A DNA stretch of 64,000 nt from CAZJYI01 sp964550025 (GTDB lineage Bacteria; Verrucomicrobiota; Kiritimatiellia; UBA8416; CAYOBW01), in contig CAZJYI010000002.1 in the NCBI GenBank assembly GCA_964550025.1, positions 1-64,000 of the forward strand, in the 5' to 3' direction. The position numbers and the translations under genes were made by a program. Below are positions 7,911-16,886 of this stretch, piece by piece (within the stretch, counting starts at the first letter, position 1; each line of letters starts with the position of its first letter). Below the pieces are notes generated by a model. The model saw nothing but the letters and a program-made list of their open reading frames with translations. It was not told the DNA's origin and did no database searches.

Positions 7911-8927
7911 GTGAAACAGATCATGAACACGGTACCTGCCATACTGCTCGCGTGTTGCCTCGTCGGTTGCGGCAAGTCAGCGGCGGATCAGAGCGTTCGC
8001 GTCTCGTTTCTAGACGACGAGAAGCAACGTGCGGACGCGCTGAAACTCCTGTCGGAGCAGGGCTTCTCAAAGAAGGCCACCGGGTCACTCAGGAACGCGA
8101 TGCGGAGTTTCTACGCCGAGCCCTTCCACATGAGCATGAGCAACTTCCCTGCTCGTGTCGATGGCTTCTACTCGTTCTCCTCCGGGAACGAGCTTGTGTC
8201 GGCGTTGCCGCACAAGCTCTGTGACGCCAGGCACGGCTACCAGATCAACTGCTTTGACACCGTCCTGCTGCTGGCAGAAGAAGACATGAACACCCGGGTT
8301 GGCCTGAAGGACCTGGGGCGCGTCATCCTCGCGCCCTGGAATCGGGGAAAAGGCATGCCGCAGCCGATACCGGCGGCGTCTGCCTACGACGCGTTTCGAT
8401 GGGCATACCCCAACTGGTATGTGACTGGAACCGTCCATGCGGTCGGAGCGGAATGGACCGCCAAGCGGATCTGCCTGACTATCGGATTGAACGCGGTCAA
8501 GGTGCTTCCATGGACCACACAAGAAGCTGAACTCAAAGACGCCGTACTGGAGACCTTGCGTGCCGACTGGAACGCGCAAGGCCTCGAACTCCCCGAGGAG
8601 TACGAGATTGTCCTGGGCCACAACGTGGACATGAAGCGCCGCATCTTCCTGACGGAACACGCGGGCCTTCTGTTCCGAGGCAAGAAGCACTCAACCTATT
8701 TTGAAAAGGCAGGTGGTAGCGGACCTTTCGTGATGCTTGAATTCCAGGACGACGAAGAGCTTGCCGCATGGTATGAAGGAACCGTGTCCGACGGTTCCGA
8801 ATGGGGATACACACATCACTTCATGACGTTCAATGACAGGAGAATCAAACAACTGAGACCCCAACAAGCGGATAAAGCAGTTGTTCAGGTGAATGGAGAG
8901 GGACCATTGCGAGAACACCTGCGTTAG
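7911..8927 (+). CDS. Hypothetical lipoprotein
   Basis: 338 residues from GTG at 7911; an ATG at 7923 is possible. It starts with a lipoprotein signal ending LVGC (Cys20), followed by a soluble domain of about 315 residues. No known fold is recognised. Features are repeated short hydrophobic strands, an acidic stretch (FQDDEELAAWYEG) and a conserved-looking core (LNAVKVLPWTTQEAELKDAV). It is probably anchored in the outer or inner membrane facing the periplasm. It begins 11 bases after the preceding membrane-protein gene and ends with TAG. Confidence 0.65.
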   Translation: MKQIMNTVPAILLACCLVGCGKSAADQSVRVSFLDDEKQRADALKLLSEQGFSKKATGSLRNAMRSFYAEPFHMSMSNFPARVDGFYSFSSGNELVSALPHKLCDARHGYQINCFDTVLLLAEEDMNTRVGLKDLGRVILAPWNRGKGMPQPIPAASAYDAFRWAYPNWYVTGTVHAVGAEWTAKRICLTIGLNAVKVLPWTTQEAELKDAVLETLRADWNAQGLELPEEYEIVLGHNVDMKRRIFLTEHAGLLFRGKKHSTYFEKAGGSGPFVMLEFQDDEELAAWYEGTVSDGSEWGYTHHFMTFNDRRIKQLRPQQADKAVVQVNGEGPLREHLR

Positions 8928-8992
8928 TGCGGCACACAACACGCTGGAGGATAGCGTAGACGCGTCGCATCCTCAGCGGAGATCGTTCGAGA

Positions 8993-9394
8993 ATGCCACA
9001 GATGAAGCCCATTGCTGTCTACGATCTTCAAGCTGAAGCGGTAGCCCGTCGTGATGCACTTCGAGCTGATGGCATCCCCGCCGAGGTCTCAGCGGAGACA
9101 GTGGGACCATCAGCGCCTGGCGAGACACAACACGTGGCATACGTGCCGAAGGAGGATGCCGTCCGTCTGTTTCCCGACCAGACTGACGAAGCGTATGACT
9201 ACTCTGCCGGTCAGAAGTGCCCGCACTGCGGTAGTGGCAAAGTGGAGCCGAAACGAGGAGGGTGCGGGTCCCTGCTCATGACCATGCTGGTGATCCCTGC
9301 TCTAGTCCATATGGTGAAGCAACGACGCTATGGTTATCTCTATGAATGTCGGGAATGCCACCGTGACTTCAGAGTCACGCTGTCCAGCTCGTGA
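8993..9394 (+). CDS. DUF2007-like signal protein with zinc ribbon
   Basis: 133 residues from ATG at 8993; ATG at 9002 is equally likely. Residues 4-55 (MKPIAVYDLQAEAVARRDAL followed by GIPAEVSAE) resemble the DUF2007 'putative signal transducing protein' fold, a small ferredoxin-like domain. A zinc ribbon follows (CPHCGSGKV and CRECHRDF) with the hydrophobic stretch LLMTMLVIPALVHMV between its knuckles, as in the protein at 5750. The DUF2007 call is tentative. No partner or target is evident from the neighbours. Confidence 0.6.
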   Translation: MPQMKPIAVYDLQAEAVARRDALRADGIPAEVSAETVGPSAPGETQHVAYVPKEDAVRLFPDQTDEAYDYSAGQKCPHCGSGKVEPKRGGCGSLLMTMLVIPALVHMVKQRRYGYLYECRECHRDFRVTLSSS

Positions 9395-9509
9395 GAGAAA
9401 TGAAATCCGCACGCAATCACCGGCAAGACCTCGTAGTCGCGATCGTGTTCACCGATCTGTTCAGAGGTCATTAGACGATGACGGCTTGGAAGATGCCAAC
9501 GCTGCTCCC

Positions 9510-9968
9510 ATGGGGCAGAAGGAAGTGCCGCCTGCTCGCCCCGGACCACGAGGAGCAACGGGGGAACGCCTGGCAATATGCCTGCTCGGTCTCCTCGCCG
9601 CGGCACTGGCGTACGCGCTCGGTTCGCGCCACTACCCTCACGCGGCGCAGATGACCCACGTGCAGATGATGCGGGTAGCGGGGCACATGGACTTGTACCT
9701 GAGTGGTGCCGACCCGGCCCACGATGTCGCGAACCCGGTCACGACGCTCCCTACAGACAGCGGCGAATACGACTTGGCCGCGGCGGTGGGGCCGGATCAG
9801 GCCGGGAACGACCTCTTCTCCGACGGTTGGGACAATCCGATGAGACTGGATGTGTCTTCGTCATCGCAAGGAACGAACTATGTCATCCACAGCGCGGGAC
9901 CGGACCGGGAGTGGGAAACACCAGACGACGTATCGTCCACCGGTCTGAGAATCGTGATAGGCGAGTGA
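9510..9968 (+). CDS. GspG/pseudopilin-like membrane-anchored protein
   Basis: About 152 residues from ATG at 9510; a TTG at 9486 and earlier codons are also possible because the frame is open from 9330. A transmembrane helix (LAICLLGLLAAALAYALG) is followed by a periplasmic domain. Its end (DLFSDGWDNPMRLDVSSSSQ, then SAGPDREWETPDDV) matches the C-terminal calcium-site region of type II secretion major pseudopilins, where D.WGNP and S.GPD..W.T.DD are common. The prepilin peptidase site and the Phe-Thr-Leu N-terminal helix are absent, so it is not a classical pilin. No secretion operon is nearby. Confidence 0.55.
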   Translation: MGQKEVPPARPGPRGATGERLAICLLGLLAAALAYALGSRHYPHAAQMTHVQMMRVAGHMDLYLSGADPAHDVANPVTTLPTDSGEYDLAAAVGPDQAGNDLFSDGWDNPMRLDVSSSSQGTNYVIHSAGPDREWETPDDVSSTGLRIVIGE

Positions 9969-10361
9969 TCCTGACGCATCACCGCCCTTGGCTCCACGAC
10001 CCACAATCACCTCGCTTCGGAATCCGGTGAAAAGCGCAACGGCGTGATAAGATGAAAGTGAGATGCGTTCGCACAGGCCTATGCCTGGCAAACAGGTCAT
10101 GACGTGCATAAAGAGATGGATGAGAAGAGGCCAGAAACGAGCACGGGAGTCTTGGACCCCTACTCTAGCCCGTACTCCAGCCCCTACTCTCTCCCATGCT
10201 TTCGGGAGAGTACAGGTTGGAGTAGGGGCGGCGGGGGAGGCGAACGGGACGCGTTGCCGTTTCCCCAGGCGCCCTTGACCGCGCTCCCGGATGATGATTG
10301 GATCCATCAAGTGCGTGGAACCTAGCGTCGCTTCGCTCCGCAGGTTCACGCTGACGATAAT
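9969..10361. other. 393-base intergenic region with a repeat cluster
   Basis: No supported gene. The notable content is the CCCCTACT/AGTAGGGG repeat cluster and hairpin at 10157-10228, listed separately. The end next to the following ATG is A/T-richer and may contain its promoter. Confidence 0.4.
10157..10228. repeat. Clustered direct/inverted repeat with hairpin
   Basis: CCCCTACT occurs at 10157-10164 and 10181-10188, and its reverse complement AGTAGGGG at 10221-10228. Between them CTCTCCC (10189-10195) pairs with GGGAGAG (10204-10210) around an 8-base loop. The arrangement suggests a terminator-like or mobile repeat element between the pseudopilin-like gene and the next gene; no T-tract follows. 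Confidence 0.45.
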
Positions 10362-10742
10362 ATGAAGGCACCGGTTCACAGATATTGGAAGTATGCAGCG
10401 ATACTGACTGCATTAATATTGGCCGAGCAAATATATGAGAACTACACGACCAAGCAGGCGCTGGAGGACGTCTTCCACTACGATACTGAAATCACAGTAG
10501 TGGATGCGGATACCGGCGAACGGATAGAGCAGATATCTTCGGGCGGGCCTGGTCTATCTTCAGCTGATTTGTTCCAGCAGTCGTCAGATATATCACCGTT
10601 GGGTGATGGTCAAATACGCATTTCGGGCGTAGCATACGAGCCGAGGCCTTGGCGCATTTGGAGCGAAGGTTATGAGGAGGTGACGATTGCGCTCGATAGA
10701 GAGTCACCCTGCCAAATGCGAGTCGAGCTCTCAAAGAAATAG
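10362..10742 (+). CDS. Membrane-anchored protein with Ig-like domain
   Basis: 126 residues from ATG at 10362. The N-terminal anchor is WKYAAILTALILAEQIYENY. The rest looks like a carboxypeptidase-regulatory-like beta-sandwich: ITVVDADTGERIEQ, ISPLGDGQIRISG, then WRIWSEGYEEVTIALDR and a final CQMRVELSKK. Such domains usually stabilise or anchor exported proteins. It is the last clearly intact gene of the small-protein run and is followed directly by a frame-disrupted region. Confidence 0.6.
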   Translation: MKAPVHRYWKYAAILTALILAEQIYENYTTKQALEDVFHYDTEITVVDADTGERIEQISSGGPGLSSADLFQQSSDISPLGDGQIRISGVAYEPRPWRIWSEGYEEVTIALDRESPCQMRVELSKK

Positions 10743-11784
10743 ACCGAATAAGCCGATCGGAAACAGACGACGGCTCCTTGTAGATCTCACCGTCTGCTTG
10801 GTGCTGATCGCCGGCTACTTCCTCCGGCGTCACAGCATGACATACGGATTCCGTCCTCCGGCCTTTGCCCGCCACGCGAGGTCCGCAGTCGTCTACGGCC
10901 CCGGTTCGTATGACCCGGTTGTCGAGTTCAAGACGGAGAAAGAGATGAGGGTGTTGCGGTCCTTCTTCCAGAAGGCGCACACCTCCGAACCAGAGCGACC
11001 AGAAGACATCACCTTCCAGCGACGCGTTCAAGGGACAGGGACTATTGCCGCAGTTCACGACCACCGAAGAAGAAGAGGCGTTCAAGGACAAAGTCCGACG
11101 AACCATTGGCGCGATTGACGATCTACAACAGGCGTCAGACCAGTTTCTCGAGGCTGCACGCGAATATGGCTCCCCCCTCGAGCAGTCTCTTCCGGAGAGC
11201 ATGCATGGAGCCTACGAAGAATCGCGGAAGCACAAGCTCCAGAAGCAAAACTGGTCAGATGGTTTGGTCTACTTCACCTCTTTGGGCGATAAGGACATCA
11301 AGGTTCCGATGAACGCTGTTTTCGGAATCATGAGCAGCCTTGGTTCGATGAGCTTGCTTGGGCTCGCGAAGAAGCGACCAATTCGCGGAGGAGTCGAAGT
11401 CGCGTGGGGTGTTGAACTGCGGCCTGGTGAACTGTATGGATGTGCCGTTGCTAAGGCATACGAACTCGAATCCCAAATCGCTCAATACCCACGAATTGTC
11501 CTCGGACCCTATACCTTGGTCTATCTTCAGAAGACTGCCACAGACGCGCCGCAGTCAGTTTTTGACGCCCTGAATCAACGACTTGCCCAAGTGTGCATCA
11601 CGATGCTGGCCGAAGACATGGACGGGCGGCCCTTCCCCGTGCATCACAGCGGCCGGACCCGCTCGGCAGGTTCTACAGGGCGCTTCCCGTTGAGCTCATT
11701 CTGTACCTGATCCTCCTCGCGTGCACTGCGACTGGTTGGAAGATCCGGCATGAAAGACAGAGCAGGAACGGGGGACAATGCTAG
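10743..11784 (+). pseudogene. Frame-disrupted gene: membrane anchor plus cyclase-like domain
   Basis: Coding signal (G/C-rich third positions) moves through three frames. First, about 10757-11015 encodes a transmembrane helix (LLVDLTVCLVLIAGYFL) and FKTEKEMRVLRSFFQKA, without a good start codon. Second, about 11018-11650 encodes DAFKGQGLLPQFTTTEEEEA, then a domain (NWSDGLVYFTSLGD, PIRGGVEVAWG, YGCAVAKAYELESQ, YPRIVLG) that resembles degenerate class III nucleotidyl-cyclase-fold proteins. Third, about 11645-11784 encodes FYRALPVELILYLILLACTA, a second helix and basic tail. The tag at 11782-11784 overlaps the convergent stop of the next gene. A single ancestral gene with two frame breaks, or a few overlapping genes, would explain it; sequencing error is also possible. 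Confidence 0.45.
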
Positions 11785-12920
11785 AAACGCCTCCCCACGT
11801 TCACCCCGGCGCTCACACCGCCGGAGTCGATGTCCACTATGTTCGGCCCAATTGACACGGACATCTCGTCGAAGACGAGGTCGTACGCGGCAAATGCGCC
11901 AACGGACCAGGATCCAAAGGCATCGAACCGCCCGCCGACCGACACCCCGGCGCCAAGCACCCAGTCGTCATCCGAAACCGCATCCCGCCATTGGCCAACG
12001 ACGACGCCCCCTCCCCCTTCATCCGCAAGCAGCCGCTCAAAGCGGTCGATGTCGGCATCCAGGTATCCCGCCGACGCCCTCGGCGTCGCATAGACGGACA
12101 GCCGCTCCGTGACCTCGCACCCGAGCTGCACACCGAGCCACAACTCGTAGATCTGGAGGTCCGTCTCGACCTGCACCTCGTTCCAGGCGTCCCACGAGCT
12201 CGTCCCGGTCGTCTTGCGGCTCCTGGATGACGGTTCGTTCGGCAGAAGCGGCCCCGGGCCGTCGTAGCCGCCCTCCGGGCCGTCGTAGGGTGCGCCGGGC
12301 GCCTGGACGTCACCGAGCTCGTACGTGTCGACTACCGTGTGCCGTGCTTCGTGGTACCGCTCGGCAAACGAACTGTCACTAGAGCTCAACCCCACCCCGA
12401 AGAGCGCATTCAGCCCACCGCAGAGGCCCAGGGTGAATCGGCCGCGCGAGAAGATCGTGCGACCGGCCGACACGGCAATGCCAACGCCTTCCGTGTCGTC
12501 ATCCGCATCGACCGCCTCGTCATACAGAACCGACCGTGAACGGCTGCTGCCCGCCGAGGCGTGGTACGTCATGGTCTGGTCGCCGGAGTCATACTGACTC
12601 GCATTCTCATACCCCCAGTACCATGTTGACGCGTCGTTGCCCGTACCGGGGTCGGTGTTGACGAAGCCATCGTCATACACGCGGTTTCCAAAGGCGTCCT
12701 GCGCGCCGATCGCGCCGGAGCCCGTCGCGTACGTCCGACCGGCGTGCACGCCTCCCCCTTGCGTGTATGAGTTGCCACGAACTTCCTGTGAAATGCCGAT
12801 CCTCACGACGGGGCCGGCTCGAAACCACCACGCACGCGGCGCCCCGTTCGTCTGCCCCAACGCCGCGTGACTCACCGCCATGAGCGGCACCAGCGCCAGC
12901 AAGACCACTCGTCGGTTCAT
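11781..12920 (-). CDS. Outer-membrane beta-barrel protein
   Basis: 379 residues from ATG at 12920 (GAGGGG upstream). A signal peptide (VVLLALVPLMAVSHAALG) is followed by alternating amphipathic strands rich in Gly, Tyr and aromatic residues, and the chain ends in VNVGRRF. A C-terminal Phe is the typical barrel-assembly signal recognised by BamA. Long hydrophilic loops rich in Asp, Gly, Pro and Ser lie near residues 200-240. The gene starts 13 bases after the stop of the beta-helix gene at 12934-16533, with its Shine-Dalgarno sequence in the gap, so the two are almost certainly cotranslated. It may export, anchor or display that protein; a plain porin role is the alternative. Confidence 0.75.
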   Translation of the reverse strand: MNRRVVLLALVPLMAVSHAALGQTNGAPRAWWFRAGPVVRIGISQEVRGNSYTQGGGVHAGRTYATGSGAIGAQDAFGNRVYDDGFVNTDPGTGNDASTWYWGYENASQYDSGDQTMTYHASAGSSRSRSVLYDEAVDADDDTEGVGIAVSAGRTIFSRGRFTLGLCGGLNALFGVGLSSSDSSFAERYHEARHTVVDTYELGDVQAPGAPYDGPEGGYDGPGPLLPNEPSSRSRKTTGTSSWDAWNEVQVETDLQIYELWLGVQLGCEVTERLSVYATPRASAGYLDADIDRFERLLADEGGGGVVVGQWRDAVSDDDWVLGAGVSVGGRFDAFGSWSVGAFAAYDLVFDEMSVSIGPNIVDIDSGGVSAGVNVGRRF

Positions 12921-12933
12921 AGACCCCTCTCCT

Positions 12934-15900
12934 TCATCGTCCGGTGCGAATCCTGATGTATCCCTTCCTCTCGTTCGGAAACACGAGCTCAACTTTGTTC
13001 GTCGTTCCGGCCCGGGGTGCCGCCGTGATCACGGGCAACCAGGGCCCCATCGGAGACAATGACATGTCGACGACACCCGCCCGCTCTTCTCCGCCTATCC
13101 ACTCGACGATGAGAGCGCCGTCACGCACGTCACACCGCTTGATCGAGAGCTTCGACAGGGCGGACATCGGGTCCGTGCCCGCAAGATACTCCTCGTAGTT
13201 GCTCATGCCGTCCCCGTCGGCATCCAGGCTTCCATCCAGGGGATCGTTCAGTACCATCCCCCTGTCCCACTCCCATCCGTTCGGAATGCCGTCCCCGTCC
13301 GTATCCCGGGCGTCCGTATCAATCTTGGGCACCAACGGCGGGTCCGCCCACAGCGCATAAACGAGCCCGGCGGGAACCGTTCGATCACGGCTGTAAACCT
13401 CAATACCGCGAACGGTCACCGCTTCCCCTGGATCGAGGCGCAGGTCGCCATTGCCGATGCCCGGCAGGGCCGCCTCGACCTGCGCCGTGACATCCACGTA
13501 GTCCAGCCCCGCCACCTCTCCGTCCGGCCGCATGAGGCGATGATGTGCCGTTCGTGCCATGGCCAACCAGAAAGGCGCTTCAAGTCGCTTGGGACTGTTG
13601 GTGTTGTTGCATAGATCGAACGACCAGAAGTATGTTCCCGTCTGCCTGTTCAGATCCCATATCTCGCGCTCGACACCGACAACATCCGTCACGTCCGTGA
13701 AGACGGCTGCGAAGACGGCGCACACCCTTTTCGTGCCGTCCATGACGACCGAGAGAGGAATCGCCGCCCCCACCGGCTTACCATTGACCTCCCAATGGTC
13801 GAAGGCGTAGCCCCAATTGTTGGTCACCGTGAAATCGTATACGTAGCCGGTCGGTTTCCAGCCTTGTGCAGGTCCCAGGACCGTTCCGTTCGTGGCCGCC
13901 ACGGTCAGCCAGTAGTTCGTTTCCCATTGCCAGGTCACGGTCGAGTCCTCGGTCAACACGAACGCGCTCGTGTTGGTGTTCGTGCCTGACGGCGGTGCGC
14001 TTCCAGTCCCGGTCCAGCCCGAACAGACGTACTGGGTCGCCTGCACCCCCTCGAACAAGAAGCTGTTGGTCACCCGGCACTCCACCGAAGTCCCCGCATT
14101 CAACAGGTGCGAGCCGACCGGTGGATCGGCCATCCCGTGCACCGAGCCGACGGTGAGCGTCACCGTGGTGAGCTCGAAGTGCGCTGTAACCTCACGTGCA
14201 CGATCCATGGTCACGAGCGACGGGTTGCGGGCGTCCGCAGGAAGGTCTCCGCTCCACTCAAGGAAGCGGTATCCCGGAGCCGCCTGCGCCGACACCAGCA
14301 CGCGCTGCCCATCTGCATACCATGTGTCGCCTCCGGTCACTGTCCCCGCACCCACGACCGCCGTGTCCAGGAAGTACTCTGTCGACCAGTTCCAGGTGAT
14401 GCCGGAGGGTTCGGACATCGTGAATGTGCCCGTATTGGTGGTCGTGCCCGACGGCGGCACGGCACCCGTGCCAGTCCAGCCGGCACAGACGTAACGCGTG
14501 CCCTGCGGTCCATCGTAAGCCACGGCGTTGGTCACCAGGCATGCCACACTGCCATTGATGGCGACCAGGTTGGTCCCGACGGGGGGAACGGCCCTTCCGT
14601 GCGCCGACGCCACGGTCAGAGGGTAGTGGCTTGGCGTGAAGTGGGCCGTGATCGTGCGTGGTTGGTCCATGGTCACATAGAGCGGGTTCCTCGCGAACCG
14701 CGGCACATCACCGCTCCAATGAGAGAACGTGTGGCCGGGGAGCGCATTGGCCGATAACACCGTTGCCTGACCCTCCACAAACCACGCGTTCCCCCCGGTC
14801 ACCGTTCCCTCGCCGACGACCGCCGCATCCAGGTAGTATTCCCTCGACCAGTTCCACGTGATCGACGAATCCACGGTAATCGTGAACGGCCCCGTATTCG
14901 TCATCCTTCCCCACGACGGCACACTGCCTGTCCCCGTCCAGCCTGTGCTGACGTACCTTGCGCCGTTGGACGCCACCGAGGGGCTGACGGCCACACATTG
15001 GGCCTGCGTGCCTGGTTCCAACCCGTGCACGCCATAGGCCGGCAGTGTTGCCGTACCGGCCTCCGTGGGCGTGCCGTTCACCGTCAGCCAAGCCACCGGG
15101 TACCACTCGTAGGCCCCCATGTCGACAATGCCGTTGACGAGACGAGGGTTACCCGCGATGTCGTATGAATAGCTCTCATACTGGCGATTCGTGCCCCCGT
15201 CGATGCAAGGAGAGCTGCTCAGCAGGCGAAAATCCGACTGCTTGTCGATGAACATGGGATCGTCGTCGATATTGCCCTCGCCCCGCACGTAGACGGGCGC
15301 CGTACAACAGTGCCTCGCAAGCATGTCGTCACCGCGGTCGCAGATGTTGCTGTACGTGGTGTCTGACCGGTTGTGGTACACGATCGTGTTCCACATCATG
15401 TCACGATGCTCGTTGTAGATGCCACCGCCCTCTTTTTTGGCGTAGTTCTGTGCTACCGTGCATACGGACAGCCAGGCGTCTTGCGATGAGAAAACGCCGC
15501 CCCCCTGGTCACCCGAGGTGTTGTGCGTGATGAGGCAACTGCGGAACTCGTTGCCATATGTGACGAACGCGCCGCCGCCTTTCCCGTCGCAGTGGTTCCC
15601 GGTGATTACCGTGTTCCAGATGTTACCGCTCCGAAGATAGAGACCGCCGCCAATGACTTCGGCGGTGTTGTCCGCGATGATTGAGTTCTTCACGTACGAC
15701 CCTGTGAAGAAGAAGATCCCGCCGCCGCGGGTCGCCTCATTCGAACGGCATACGCAGTTCGACACGACGCCCCCATCGTGGTATATCCCTCCGCCCTCGG
15801 GTGAGGAGTTCCGCTCGAAAGTACAGGCGGTGATGCGGGCGTTCATCTCGGATCTGGCACCGCCCCCTTGACGCAGCCCGGTATTCCCAACGAAAACGCA

Positions 15901-16533
15901 GTTGCTCACGACGGATGCGTTATCCAGGCTGAGGCCGCCGCCATAGTCGCCGCTGTTGCCGATGAAAGTGCAGCCATGAACAAGACCGCGGTTCTGGATT
16001 CGAACACCGCCGCCCCACGTTGTGCAGGCATTGCTCACAACGACACAGTCGGAGATCGTGCCTCCCAGGCTCGCGTAGATGCCACCACCGTCTTCCTGCG
16101 ACTGGGGCTGGTCCTGCGGCAGGAACCCCAGTGTGTGGCCGTTGCTGACTGTGAATCCCGTGAATACGGCATTGTAGTGCGCCATATACACACAGCGCAC
16201 TGCGTTGCTGCCGATCGGCCCTTCACCTACGATAGCGGTATGCTCCGGCCCGTTCAGGCTTCGCACGGTGATGGACTTGTCGATGCAGACACGGGACTTG
16301 AGTGTGCCGTAAGGCACGGTGCCCCCGGTATCGTACACGCCGTCTCCCACGAGCACGGTATCTCCATCACTGGCGGCATCCACGGCCTCTTGAATCGTCC
16401 GGGCCGCATTCTGCCAACTTGTGTAGGGCGCAATGCTCCCGCCCGATGGTGACACATAGTGCGTGTCGGCCGGCAATGGAAGTGCTGTGCCAAGCAGCAG
16501 AACGGAGACCAGGAATCCTTGCATCTGTTTCAT
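12934..16533 (-). CDS. Giant secreted beta-helix protein with InlB-type and Ca-binding repeats
   Basis: 1199 residues from ATG at 16533 (GGAGGGTGGGG upstream). A signal peptide is followed by THYVSPSGGS and TIQEAVDAASDGDTVLVGDG, the standard entry into a right-handed parallel beta-helix with many GGGI/NC repeats up to about residue 480 (closing MGAYEW). Then come three to four repeats of about 120 residues (YVSTGWTGTGS, WNWSREYYLDAAVVGEGTVTGG, HTFSHWSGDVP), matching divergent InlB B-repeats. A TSP3/dockerin-like calcium segment follows (DTDGDGIPNGWEWD, SLDADGDGMSNYEEYLAGTD). The last about 75 residues are a beta-rich end module ending KGYIRIRTGR. It is surface-exposed or secreted, probably for adhesion or polysaccharide contact, and lies directly upstream of an outer-membrane barrel gene. 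Confidence 0.85.
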   Translation of the reverse strand: MKQMQGFLVSVLLLGTALPLPADTHYVSPSGGSIAPYTSWQNAARTIQEAVDAASDGDTVLVGDGVYDTGGTVPYGTLKSRVCIDKSITVRSLNGPEHTAIVGEGPIGSNAVRCVYMAHYNAVFTGFTVSNGHTLGFLPQDQPQSQEDGGGIYASLGGTISDCVVVSNACTTWGGGVRIQNRGLVHGCTFIGNSGDYGGGLSLDNASVVSNCVFVGNTGLRQGGGARSEMNARITACTFERNSSPEGGGIYHDGGVVSNCVCRSNEATRGGGIFFFTGSYVKNSIIADNTAEVIGGGLYLRSGNIWNTVITGNHCDGKGGGAFVTYGNEFRSCLITHNTSGDQGGGVFSSQDAWLSVCTVAQNYAKKEGGGIYNEHRDMMWNTIVYHNRSDTTYSNICDRGDDMLARHCCTAPVYVRGEGNIDDDPMFIDKQSDFRLLSSSPCIDGGTNRQYESYSYDIAGNPRLVNGIVDMGAYEWYPVAWLTVNGTPTEAGTATLPAYGVHGLEPGTQAQCVAVSPSVASNGARYVSTGWTGTGSVPSWGRMTNTGPFTITVDSSITWNWSREYYLDAAVVGEGTVTGGNAWFVEGQATVLSANALPGHTFSHWSGDVPRFARNPLYVTMDQPRTITAHFTPSHYPLTVASAHGRAVPPVGTNLVAINGSVACLVTNAVAYDGPQGTRYVCAGWTGTGAVPPSGTTTNTGTFTMSEPSGITWNWSTEYFLDTAVVGAGTVTGGDTWYADGQRVLVSAQAAPGYRFLEWSGDLPADARNPSLVTMDRAREVTAHFELTTVTLTVGSVHGMADPPVGSHLLNAGTSVECRVTNSFLFEGVQATQYVCSGWTGTGSAPPSGTNTNTSAFVLTEDSTVTWQWETNYWLTVAATNGTVLGPAQGWKPTGYVYDFTVTNNWGYAFDHWEVNGKPVGAAIPLSVVMDGTKRVCAVFAAVFTDVTDVVGVEREIWDLNRQTGTYFWSFDLCNNTNSPKRLEAPFWLAMARTAHHRLMRPDGEVAGLDYVDVTAQVEAALPGIGNGDLRLDPGEAVTVRGIEVYSRDRTVPAGLVYALWADPPLVPKIDTDARDTDGDGIPNGWEWDRGMVLNDPLDGSLDADGDGMSNYEEYLAGTDPMSALSKLSIKRCDVRDGALIVEWIGGEERAGVVDMSLSPMGPWLPVITAAPRAGTTNKVELVFPNERKGYIRIRTGR

Positions 16534-16565
16534 TCCCCACCCTCCACGGAGTCGTTGTGGCAAGC

Positions 16566-16883
16566 ATTCGACGCTGGCACGTTACCAGAGGAGACAGGCC
16601 CCAACCAAGAGAAAAACATTGGCATGGTCATGCGCGTCAGCAACGATGATCCGTTGTCTCTAACTCTAGCTGCGGATGTGATGGCGCCGCCTAGAGCAAG
16701 CGAGTCGGCCTCGCGGTCCGGGGCATTGGTGGACGTCGCGATGGGCATGGCTTTGCGGCGGTCGAACTTGCAGCCCTCCGCCGTCACATTCGTGCCCCGC
16801 AGGAGGTAGAGCCCCGGCCCCACCTTGCAGTCCGACGTCTGCTCGGTAGGGATCGCGTCGGTCCCGTTGTGCGCACCGCGCAT
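16566..16883 (-). pseudogene. Coding-like remnant between GNAT gene and beta-helix operon
   Basis: ATG at 16883 follows the GNAT stop by three bases in the same frame and stays open to 16530. Codons down to about 16690 show strong G/C third positions (CKVGPGLYLLRGTNVTAEGC, KFDRRKAMPIATSTNAPDRE), then the bias is lost. This looks like the surviving part of a larger beta-rich secreted protein rather than a whole gene. No Shine-Dalgarno site is visible. The same interval must contain the promoter of the beta-helix operon. Confidence 0.3.
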
Positions 16884-16886
16884 CCA

